NCBI GenBank assembly: GCA_022453515.1
Contig: JAJNNY010000003.1
Location: forward strand, 62,001 to 126,000
Reading direction: 5' to 3'
DNA: 64,000 bases
DNA from: Astrocystis sublimbata
Lineage: Eukaryota > Ascomycota > Sordariomycetes > Xylariales > Xylariaceae
Numbering within the stretch: the stretch's first letter is position 1; each line of letters starts with the position of its first letter. Below, piece after piece: positions 24,901-35,546 of the stretch. Position numbers and translations under genes: made by a program. The notes below the pieces were generated by a model that worked only from the letters and a program-made list of their open reading frames with translations, made no database searches and was not told the DNA's origin.

Positions 24901-25932
24901 GGGTGAGACGATTTCTCGACGGCTGGCTCGAGGCGAGATCATGATGCATCGAGTACACAACGGGCCACGATGGTGGGGCCAAGAGGTGTATCATGGCCTC
25001 GCGCTGTCTCTTGAAATGCTTCGGCAACCTGGTTTCGCTGTCATGGCTGTATATTCCGCCTGGATATACGCACAGGTTGTTCTGGTCATAGTAGTAAGTG
25101 CATCGCAGCCATCACCAACTCCGTAGTGTTTGGCTAAACGCATTAGCTTTTGGGGGCACTCGCATCCCGATCGTACCGTTACCGTTCCACGTATGTAGGC
25201 GCAGCCGTCTCGTCAGTGGCAATTGGCGCTTTCGCTGCTATTCCCTTCCAGAAAGCGAATATCTTTTCTCGGGCGAGGAACATGAGCCCCCAGTCCAACG
25301 TCATGACCTTTGACAAGAAAATAACATGGAGTTCTCGTTTTGTCCGCCGCACAATATTCACGTTAGTTCTTCCGATTGCCGGTATCGTGTACACTGTCGT
25401 CGCCTCGGGCCCTCCGATGCATGTTGTTGTTCCCTCCGCTTTCGCTGCTCTGATCGGGTTCCTCTCTTGTCTCGCCATCTCGGAATGTAACGGGATGCTG
25501 ATGGAGGCTTGGGACTGTTCGGACCTTCAGCCTGGCATGACTGGCCGCTCGAAGTCATCGAAAGATAGCCACAAACGCACAAATTACTCATCATTTCCTC
25601 GAGTCACCGCAGGGTGGAACATGATTCATGGTCTAGGGTTCATATTTGCGGCCGGAGCAACCGGCCTCGGTGGCTCTGTCACTCGCCAACTAGGACAAAG
25701 AGCAGCGACTGGTATAGTTGCAATTATCTTGCTCGGCAACAGTCTCCTGCTTCTAGGTACTCTCCTCCGGTTCAAGAGGATACAGATCATCCCGGATTGT
25801 ACATGTTCGGAGATGGATCAGTGGAGGAAAGAACGCCGGCGAAGCTATCACAACTGGGCAGCTGCCCTGGCCGCGGCCAAAGAGCACGGCACAGAAGAAT
25901 TGAATGAGATTCCAGAGGATGACGTTGGTTAG
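21935..25932 (+). CDS. MFS-type transporter with very long N-terminal region
   Basis: Two exons, 21935-25093 and 25147-25932 (GTAAGT...TTAG intron inside helix 7), give 1314 residues to the first stop. The start is the first ATG of the frame (MDDSTTAG); upstream codons are open but contain no ATG. Residues 1 to about 755 are polar, Ser/Pro/Arg-rich and probably disordered, with four degenerate repeats of about 35 residues (core HFRHRRANTPKV, about residues 145-270) and many SP/TP sites. Twelve hydrophobic helices follow (about 760-1275), with the MFS-like long central loop after helix 6 and a paired GxGxWLG/RALMGFFLGF style. Similar proteins are often labelled polyamine or MFS transporters in fungi; substrate is unknown. 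The same frame continues after one TAG into another coding-like stretch, so the natural C-terminus may be longer. Confidence 0.88.
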
Positions 25933-26601
25933 AGACCCGCCATCTTGGGCAACCCTGTGGACAGATACCGTCGGATCAATATTCTCGAGTTGGGTGCCTT
26001 GACGCGCTGGACAGAAATACGCAAGAGGAACAAGTTGATCGACCAAAATGCGCATTTGAACCGGCAAGCGATAGCTATGGCTCGCGACGAGCTTCAGCAC
26101 AGCGCCCGCCATAGTGCAGAGAGAATCATACATAGAATCAGCAATAGAAGCCTACGAAGCAAATGCAGCCACGAAAGTAGTGACGATGAGGTTTTTGTCA
26201 CTCCGAAGAGAGATACTCATTCGGACAGTGTGCCCGGAAGTCGCTTGGCCACTCCTTCTCCCGCCGTGCAGCAACGTCTTCATGCCGGGTCTCGGCTTAC
26301 ACCAACTCCAGAGCCTGGGAGAGCAACGAATCGAAGCTGGCTGCGAGGTATTTCGCAAGATGAGAGATCACACAGAGAATTGAGAAGCAGTTCGCCGGAT
26401 TATATACCACATCAGCAAGACAACGCCGGGCCCGCAACCCAGGCAATTCGAGCCCACGATATCGCGATCTCCCAGCAGCCGTCCCACCAAGACACTTCTG
26501 CCCATGTTGGTTCGAGTAGCCACGTTGTGGATAGAGAGACGCATGAGGCGATCGATGCCCGCTCCCACGAGAGCAAAGCCAGATCTGCGGACAGGGAGTA
26601 A
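25933..26601 (+). pseudogene. In-frame C-terminal tail of the MFS gene beyond a TAG
   Basis: Immediately after the TAG at 25930-25932 the same frame stays open for 222 codons to the next stop. The residues read as real protein: RPAILGNPVDRYRRINILELG, a stretch with LTRWTEIRKRNKLID, then a Ser/Arg/His-rich tail with acidic SSDDE and TPTPEPGR motifs, one Cys and two Trp in all. I believe, from memory of related proteins, that this conserved block follows helix 12 in orthologues. No canonical splice pair removes the TAG in frame: the only GT...AG around it is nine bases. Possible explanations are a nonsense change, programmed readthrough, or a sequencing error. The feature type is a compromise, as it may well be translated. 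Confidence 0.6.
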
Positions 26602-28454
26602 AACCTCATGTCTCGAGATCCCGTGGGAACGGCCCATGACGAGTGGAAACAATGGCATGCTCTCGTACCTGGCCAATTTCAGAGCAAAGTATAGAGCATC
26701 AAATAGTCCTAGAACCAGAACAATCTTTACCTATGGTACTCATCCTTAAACCTCCCGAGTTTCCACTCTATTCAAGACGTCAACCACGATGCCAATGACT
26801 TCCTATTCATGACACTCACGTTATTGTTCGTTGTGAATTTCTACGTATTGTCGCATCGAAGTCTACTGTAATCAAACATGCACCAAAAGTGAACTGTATA
26901 AGACCTAGATCGATACATTTTGAACTCGTAGAAAACGAGCCATCGGACGCCTTAACTCGTGTTTATGGTTAGCTACCACATCAATTACCGCATGTGTCTC
27001 CTTCGGAAAAAGGGGGAGAACAATGCCAGACAGATGCGCGCCAGCTGACTAGTCGGCCAGTCTATCAAACATACAGTACCAGTCTTGATAGAGATTCCTC
27101 AAGACCAGAGTTGGTCTAATGGACGATCGTTTATGGCAGAGCCAACTACCTAGCGAGCACAGATACTGTACAGCGAGCGAGCGAGTGGTGAGTAAGGTAG
27201 ATAAAGTAGATTGAATATTTTTGATCGGGATTTGGTCTCGGGAACTGAAGTCAGAAACAGATAGGCGGAAACAATGGCCTACCTACCTGCCTGCCTGCTT
27301 CTGCTGGAGCCTGTTCGTTTCGTTCGCCTCTTACCGTAACCGTAGATATCGGCAGGGCGTCAGCCCACAAAAATTCTCTTCTCCATATTGCTAGTGCTAG
27401 GGAGGCATGCCTCGTTCCCCTGCTCGCCCCGCTAGGTCACGATCTTGATGGGTGGATGTCAGAATGGATGTCAGAATGGATGGGGTTTTCGCTTGACCGG
27501 TAAGGGTAGCAGACTTTGTTCGCTTCTCGGATGGGTGGTAGAGTGGATTGCGATGGGTCGATACTATGTGGAATATTCACAAGGGCTGGGCAGGGCACTA
27601 TAATACAGTATCGCGGATGTGGGTAGATGGACGGAAAGATACTGGGAGATAGATCAGGCTAAGCGGTGAGATGGAATGGGTGCTCGGCGACGACTCCGAC
27701 AAGTAGATCGTGGGCGTGCTAAGTATACTACTAGTACTTACTTACCTACCGAACTACTGTACTTACATCCACGCGTACGAGTACTCCAGGTCAGCACCAC
27801 CAGCCGGTCAATCACGAGATGGGGATTACTTAAACCGGAGCCTCCAGGGATGTCCCTTGACGTCATGCTGAGACTATTCTCTGCTTCGAGATTGGGCACA
27901 GTACGGTCAGCGCTAAAGGACAGACAGGACAAGAGACGGGCATGGGCTGTGAGAAAATTAGATGATCCTGCCGCACCCCTACATAGTGCATACTACGAGC
28001 ACTCATAAGCTACCCACTTCTTAACCATGCTCTACGAGTACGGAATACAGCTTCGACTTATCGGAATCAACAGAAAGGAGACTACGGATAGACCTACCAC
28101 TTCGGAGCTATATTAGCTTATAAGTTTTGCTACAACACATGAGGTATCTGTTGAGTTATTGGTGTTTCAAAGTAGTGTCTCGTCTTGACACCAAGCTGGT
28201 GGTCATAGGGCAGGATGGATCGTCTTCCATTCATAGCATGGGACAGGGATGTATAAGTACTCGTAGATACTCGTAGATTAAATCTACGAGTACGGCTGGT
28301 GAGGGCAAGTACTCGTAGCTGAGTTGAAGATATCTACTGTACCGATATTACAGTATACCTATATTACATAGGTAGGTACCTATAAGTCTGGGACTCATGA
28401 CAGGTCTCGGGTGGTGTGTGTGGTGTGTTGGTGCACGCGCATTAGCTATCGTAC
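26602..28454. other. Intergenic, no gene recognised
   Basis: The first 300 bases are the MFS 3' flank. Two tandem GGATGTCAGAAT units lie at about 27453-27480. TACTCGTA/TACGAGTA words occur at about 27765-27775, 28034-28042 and 28255-28320, including a near-perfect 25-base palindrome. Frames here are short and not protein-like. Confidence 0.45.
28268..28292. repeat. Palindrome TACTCGTAGATT / AATCTACGAGTA
   Basis: Two 12-base arms are perfect reverse complements separated by one base (28280), so a hairpin or cruciform with an 11-bp stem and TAA loop is possible. Additional direct copies of GTACTCGTAG flank it on both sides (about 28257-28266 and 28310-28318). Confidence 0.85.
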
Positions 28455-28793
28455 CTGCCGGACCGAGCCTTGTCTGTGAAGGGTCTTCTGGGCAAAAGGT
28501 TCCGGGAAGGAGGATTGTTTTCTAGAATGATATTGTGGGAATACTTTGTTTCTCTCTGCGTACCTACTTGGGGTCTGCTCTGGGTCTTGTAGGGGTGGTC
28601 CCTGGTGCCGAGGATGCGATTCCATTCTCGCTAGCTCAGGCGGCCGCGTCATTGTGGAATGATTATCAGATCCAGGAATACTCGCTGATTCATCTGCAGC
28701 ATCAAGCAGGCTCACAAAGCGCCCATATTGGCCGCCGGCGGCCGGTGTGAGCTGAACATCCTCAACATCCATGGGTTGGAGATCTGGCGATTG
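28455..28793 (-). other. Isolated exon-like coding island
   Basis: On the minus strand 113 codons are bounded by an acceptor-like GTCCAG and a donor-like CAG/GTACGA. They translate to a polar sequence with no Cys and no Trp, including MDVEDVQLTPAAGGQYGRF, VSLLDAADESASIPGSD and SRYAERNKVFPQYHSRKQSS. This composition is unlike the chance frames around it and like a genuine fungal protein, perhaps part of a regulator's linker. I could not find a neighbouring exon on either side within about 700 bases, nor name the family. It may be a relic exon, or one exon of a gene whose other exons I failed to see. The open frame itself extends to 28446-28910. Confidence 0.4.
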
Positions 28794-29418
28794 CTGGACG
28801 GATATGATGAGGTGGTCAGTCGACCAAGAGTAGCTGGGCCTGGTTGTGTACGGCACGGTACGGTGGCAGGCAGGTGAAATGTAGGTATATACCCAAGCGC
28901 CTCTGCGCATCCCTATACCACCTGCTGCATCTACATAGAAGTGTTATGGTAGTATAGATTCAGATCATCACGATGGTTGAGCCTCGACGTCAACGCAACC
29001 ACGTAACCGCCAGGATCGGCCCCTACGAGTAGGGTACAGGATACATACAACCGAGAACAACTCATGTATAAGTGAAATAGGGTTGAAAGGTCCCTAGCCC
29101 GCCTGGGGTGGGCGTTATTACACGGCATGCTGTAACGGCTGCCTTACTTGTTGACAGTTATTACCGGGCAGCCAGGACAGGGGTAGGAAGATGAATGGGC
29201 AAGACCTCTTGGGTGAAGAAGCTAAATCGATCGTAAATAGAGATCTACCTGTAGAAACGGATGCTGCGGGACCCTCTACCCTGCCGGCGCTGGAGTCCCA
29301 GTTCCAAGTCCCAGGGGGCTGGCTGGGGGCTGCCTGCACGCCATTGAGATATGGTCGCCGAATTAGGGCACATGAACGTCGGAAATGGCGTCGCATCGTC
29401 TGATTGGGAAGCACAGGC

Positions 29419-29422
<4 letters not shown>

Positions 29423-29456
<34 letters not shown>
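29423..29456. repeat. 34-base poly(T) run
   Basis: An uninterrupted T homopolymer, or A on the minus strand. It could be the tail of an old retroposed sequence inserted on the minus strand, or a simple homopolymer; its length is likely uncertain in the assembly. Confidence 0.9.
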
Positions 29457-29458
<2 letters not shown>

Positions 29459-32400
29459 ATTCACTCATCGTCGTCGGATCCTAGTTTCCCCTTGTCGGGC
29501 CTTCTATAGTCGGCACTGATTCTACGAGAGTGCTTGTTCGCCCCCCCAGAAATGAGGATTGGCCAGAAGTTGGATCTCCCAAACATGTACTATATACCTA
29601 GTGTATGTATGTGTGTACGTTAGACGTTGGGTATGTGACGGCAGGTGCTTTCTCGGCGATATCTCTGTCGTCTAAAATTACCCTCGTTCAACGGCGCAGC
29701 CAGCTGCGACACTACCCAGTGGTCACATGTACAGTGCACACGTGTCGAGCGAAAAGGTTTATGAGCAAGCCCTGTCAATAATAATAAGATCTACCGTCGA
29801 GCGGTGGGCGAAAACAGGTGATCTATATCTGATCGCTCCAACGACCTCGGTATCTCATGGTTTCAAGATCCAACCACCCCCGGCTAGCACTAACACCTGT
29901 CAAGGCTCTTGGTTTGCCAAGCGCGTAGGTTTACATGCTGTTATACCTTGCGTCGTAGCGAGTATGATGACTCCTAGATGGCGAGCATGGTGCCCCCCTC
30001 GCCCCCCCAACCGTCCTGGACAGCTCTACCGGGACCCTGGTAGCTGCTCCCTGCCTTCGGCCTTCTGCGATCTGTTTGGTTTGTGACATGTTCCACTATG
30101 CTGATGCCACTCCTGGGCTCGCCTGGCTCGGTTGTTCGCCTCACGAAGGCAGGCGAGGCAGGACTGGAGAGGCTGTATGAGCGTTGGGCTGACCACGGCG
30201 CAGGGTCTCATTCGTTGGCGAGTGGCCAAGCAGCCGGTCTGCAAAAAAAAAAAACATCCCGTACACATGCCACGACATTCTCAACGCTTTCATGCACGGG
30301 ACGTTATTAGGGAGGTTTTGCGGGTCGTCTTCTATCGGCGGCCCTGTCGGGGTGTGCGGTTGCGTCGCCAATATATGCAGTTCGTTGTGTTTCTGGCAAG
30401 GTGACGCTGATATCTTGGATTTGTGTTCACATTTGATTTGGACCATAGCACGAATACGAGTTCGCATTGTTGTCGTGCGATGGCCAAGCTCAGGCAGTCA
30501 GTCTAGGATTCATTCATCAGCCCACACGTCGGCTCGTGCTTCAGTAACAAGGCAGTACGGCATGACAAGGGGGCGGGGGGAGTCTCTGAAAAGTTTCGCC
30601 TGGACAGTGAGCGAGCGAGCGAGTGCGGTTGCCCCCGTACTGGCCCATAACATACACATACACACATACACATACCATACATAGCTAGGTACGTACATAC
30701 TATGCAGAACCACGGCTACGAGGGAGGGACATCGGTGACCTAAGCAGGCCGCCTCGCGGTTTTAGCCACGAGCCCGCCTGCCCGACCAGATACAACCATG
30801 CACGAGATCGGAATCTGACATGAGAAATTCAGATCTCCCCTTGTCAAACACGGACCGGGGTTGCCAGTCGTCGTGTCGCGTTTTGTGGCACGGGGGAGTC
30901 GGGGGGAAGAGGCGATAACGGCCGTGATGGCCAGCATAGTCGTACGGATACGGTCGGAGTGGTACTGGCTGCGATTAGCCGTCTCGCAACACATCACAGA
31001 GGTAACGATAGGGAGGGGCCCGACGAGAGCGCATGAAATGAGTTGGATCTGGTTGCCTATTGCACGATGTCTGGCATGCGGCAAATGTCAAGGCTGGGCA
31101 GAAAAGGGTAGGCCAGCACGGTTCGCCCGGAGACGCATGCAACGCAGCGCCACTTTCCACATGCAACCCTCGTTCGACTCTCATGAAGATCCGAGCGACA
31201 GACTTCCAGCCTGAGTCATGAATACCTAGGTCCTACATACATCGATACATATACCCTTCGCGCTGGTAACGTGACCTCTCGCCTGTCAGCCAGCTCTGGT
31301 AGCGCGCGCAGCGCCGCCTCGGATGTAGATGACCGTTTCGTTATCTTGCCCATGCCCGCCCAGTGACACGACAGGCGAGACAGGCACCCTCGCCGCCTTC
31401 ATCACCACGGTCTAGGGTGCAAACGGCACCTGTGCCATGTGAAAGTGATCCAGTCCCCACGATCATGTTCGACCGAGTCGACATCGAGCAATGTGCGGGA
31501 TGAGCCAAGTATTATGACAGGTCGACAGGTTGCAATACCCCTATCCCTTGACCCGGTACAGTAGGGCTCTTGGGGCTCCTTCCCGATCAGTAGCCGTCAT
31601 CTGTGCCGTTACTCTGTGGAGCAGGGATAGGTTTGGGGGTGAGTGGGTGTGGGAGGAGCTGATCTCATCGTTTCCATGTTTCTGAACTTGCCGAACCCTC
31701 TTACAGTTGTACACTCAGGTTACTGGTAGGCCTGGTCGACAGGCAGGCGGAAGCCAGGCATAGGCATAGGCATACCAGGTACCTGCTCCGCCTGTCGCTC
31801 GTTTTCTAGAAGCGAGGGCGGCTAAAGATTAAGTCAGATCCTGCAATGCATCTAAAAGCCAGATGCTCCCGATCGCGTTGTGGTCAAGGACCAGGCCTCG
31901 AGAGAATTGGCCGTCGACCAGTGGCGTGTGTCTCTGGTCGAGCCGCGAACCAATGAGCATCAGCCGACGAGGCCGTTTGGCTTCCTGGCTCGCCTGGCTT
32001 TTGGACAAAGCCTCCAGCTGCCATGGTAGTGTAGGTGTTACCCTGCGACCATGGGCCGTGGACCATTGGGAAGCAGCCACAGCGTCGCATCTGGTGTTCC
32101 GGCAGGGTGACATAGCGATTTCCAACGCATCGCCGTGTAAGCTGACGAGGGGCGATGTGGTGGGCTTGGGACGGCAAATCTACACAAGCAAAGGCGACCC
32201 GTTCGATGAGCTCGCTTACATGCTGGTGGGCGGTGTCTTCCGGGTTTCAACAATCGCCGAGGTTGGCGTCGACAACCGTAGCTTGCCGGGCGAACCAATG
32301 AACCCGAGCCACGGATATCGATGTCATGTACGTTGTAGCGGCCATGCATATGTATATGTATACCTAGCACACACAATCTCTTCCCCCCCGCGCCAACCCC

Positions 32401-35400
32401 CATGATTTAAAACGACCTGTCTCAAATCGGGGGAACTGATGGGGTCGCCCTGAAGCTACTATCTATCAGTCGAGTTGACCGACGACACACATCAAGGTCC
32501 ATGCATGGTGCTCACGATGTCAGCTGTGGAACGCAGCAGTTGAGGAAAAGCAGGCTGTCTGCTGATGAGCAATTCTGGGTGAAATGCGGCTCGACCACCT
32601 CTTTGCCGTAGCAAGCCGATCCGTGGCTGATCGGCAATCATGTTAGTTGCTCTAGCACAAGCAATATCATTTATCGTTGAGTCTTTGCGGCGTTGATATA
32701 TAGACATGTACGAGTTGCACCAAAACCTGCAGAATCCAGTCCATTGTGCATATATCGCGATGCTATGATCGCCAACACCAACTACCTACCTGGCCCATGA
32801 GGTAATAAGAGTTAACATCTACCTTCAGGCCTGTAGGTAGGTAGCATCACAAATGCCGAAATAGTGTATTTAGTATCTGCTGTCTACCGTTGTATAGTAG
32901 TTCATCCACTTTGAGCAAGCAAGCAATCACAGCCCTAGAAGATGCCGCAGGCGGGGATACGCGGATTCGAGTCCTGTTCAGGCAAGCTGTCTGGACTTCT
33001 TTTTCCTTTTTCCTTTTTTGATATGGCGCCTGTACACCGATACGCTTACGTCAGAATCAGAAACAAGAGTCTTCTGCTTGCAACCTACGACTGTGATCAA
33101 TCCTGGGTGGATCTGTGATGCCACTTCTCCCTTCAAATCACATAAAGAGGCAAGGAATTATGGACTTGCGTATCACCAATGAATACACCAAGCTGTGGTA
33201 CCCTCGCTGCTGGGGCACGGCTCACGACGCACGACCAGTGAGTGGACTCACTTTCGGCAGCTTTTTCGCGGATGTGCCATCAAAGGTTGCGCCGTTGGCC
33301 ACATACGCATACTACGTAGAGTAGGCTGGGCTGATTGATGTGGTCTTGCTCAGATCGGCAATCACGAGGCTCAGGCCAGAGCTGGCGTGGTGGAGAACCG
33401 AACGGCTTGACATGTCGATTCTCACGACTGATGTAACCTTGGAGGGACCGAAACGGAAATTGCACTGACTAGGAGTGCCAACTAGCCCGCGGTGTGGTCT
33501 CGTACTATATCGAAACCGTTTAGCTCGATCGGCCGACGTGCCTGGCATGCCTGGCTGCGCTACTGCTAGCGTGTGATTAGGAGAAAGATGGTCGAGGACG
33601 GTGGTCAGATACGAGTGAGGTATTTGTTGGTCGATCCGGATCCTACATATTCCATCTACTGGCTCGACTGGATAGAGGCAGACACTAAAAACCAACCATC
33701 CCGCGGCAGCCGTAGTGCATGAGATTTGGATCACTCCATTCTGCTGGGTCGATGCTGGCTGACGCTAACATCGATACTACTGTATATATACTTACTCTAG
33801 ACCCCGTTGACCATGAACTATGCATGTGCGCTGGGTTCCGATTCATGCTACTTGGGTCTGGCGGCCATGCCCCAGCAGGGATGGGAGCTGTCAGTGTTGG
33901 CATGCCGGTACCGTGCAGTATATGTCATGATTCCCTTGCCTCGAGGTACTTGTAGCATTTGTGGCAGTGGGAAGCCCTGGCACCCACTCTTCCCACCACT
34001 ATACTCTGACTCGGTGAAGTACTATGTATGTGAGCAATGTACATCATCAGTCTAGAGATCGTTAGCAAGGGGCTTGCAGTAATAAACCCAATATGCGCGG
34101 CTGTGTAAGTCTCCTAGACTAGCTCGACTAGACACACGCATGGCCCCGAGAAAATGCAATGCTCCCCGATGCTGTGCGCCGTGGATGCGAGTTTGGCAGC
34201 TCAGCTCCCGCCTAAAGTCTCGGGAAGATGTATTTGTGAGGACAAAAATGCTGTGGATTTGCTACTCTCCGCGTTACGGCGAACGCAAGTGATCTCGGCG
34301 GTTGTTTGCGCTATGAATGAACAACGGGATAGTTGTTTATGATACGAAATGGCGTGCTACCTTGAGGCTTTGGGTTAATTCTGTGTCTGCAGCCCCGAAG
34401 CCCTGAAGCGTACGATGCGCGGTTGGATGTCTAGATATGACCACCTTTTTGTCAACCCCTGCTCGCCACATGCTGGATGAACGCGGAGGCAGCCAGGCTC
34501 GCCAGGGCTGCAAGATGTAATACCTGAAGTAGTCTATATAGTGGGGGTTCTCTGAATCTCTTGTACTTTGACGAAGCAACTCGCTTGTGGTCCAATACGC
34601 TCGCTGTCCTGTGCCGTGGTCCATGTTCAAGCAACGTATCTAGGCTTGCCAGTAAGACTGGATACGATTCGTTGGTAGCGCAAGGAAGCAACATTCCTGA
34701 ATCGGATGCGAATCCGGGGGCCTAGGGTGCCATGCCCTATGGGTTTATTTTTACTTTCTCTGCTTCTCCGGCGTCGATACTGCATGCGTTACAGAGGGAG
34801 GCATGCCCGCAATGCGTCCCGAGCAAGTACATGATGAAAGCCAGCCATCAGACATGGATTATGGCCTTTGCCAACCAAGCGAGTCGTTCTTCCGTTGCAT
34901 GTGAAAGTCATCTATCTACCTGACCCTCGTGCATGCTCATGGGAGCCTGATGGTAAAGGCGCGAGCAACAGCATCGCATAGATTATTATCCAATACTACT
35001 TCATACTATCACTATCTTAGATAGCCCGCACCTTGTTCTGGCGAGTGAATGCCCTAATGTTACACCCAAACGGGGACAGGAGGGATACATAATGCTTTCC
35101 CTCACGCCAAACGTACTCAAACATCCATTACACAGGCATTCGTTTGTTGCCGCATATGCTGCTGCTATCTCGTAGATAAGTGTTAGTAGTCAAAGCCCCT
35201 ATAGGAGTTGCACCGATTGGTGGTACCCCTAGATCCTTTTCAAAAGAGGAATAGACCTGCGGCGATGAGACTCTACCTACCTAGCTAGGTACACGAGAGC
35301 AGGCCCTGAACAGTGAACAGAACAGGTACAACTACGAGTATGAGCAGCGGACTCCAGACAACGTCTGGGAGCGACTCCGATAACGCTGACAGCGTGCAAC

Positions 35401-35524
35401 ACCTATTGATTCGACGTTGAAACAATGGAGACCCTGGCAAGCCTGGCACCTGGCTCGCCTGGTCCCCGATCTGGGCATAACTCAGATATGCCGGAGAGAC
35501 ACCAGGATCCAAGACAGACATAGT

Positions 35525-35546
35525 CGCATCGCATCGCATCGCATCG
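35525..35546. repeat. (CATCG)n microsatellite
   Basis: Four tandem CATCG/GCATC units inside the gene-poor region; no gene context. Confidence 0.85.

Noticed and set aside
31863..32405. 180-codon plus-strand open frame
   Set aside because: Trp-rich, overlapped by two minus-strand frames of similar size, and contains the dispersed CTGGCTCGCCTGG word.
32940..33010. tRNA-like T-arm (GATTCGAGTCC) followed by a T-run
   Set aside because: The T-stem does not pair properly, no acceptor-stem partner or A-box-like D-arm is present upstream, so at most it is a degraded 3' fragment.
33807..34055. 82-codon frame ending in two CxxC pairs, zinc-ribbon-like
   Set aside because: Too short and isolated; the spacing could arise by chance and the N-terminal part is not protein-like.
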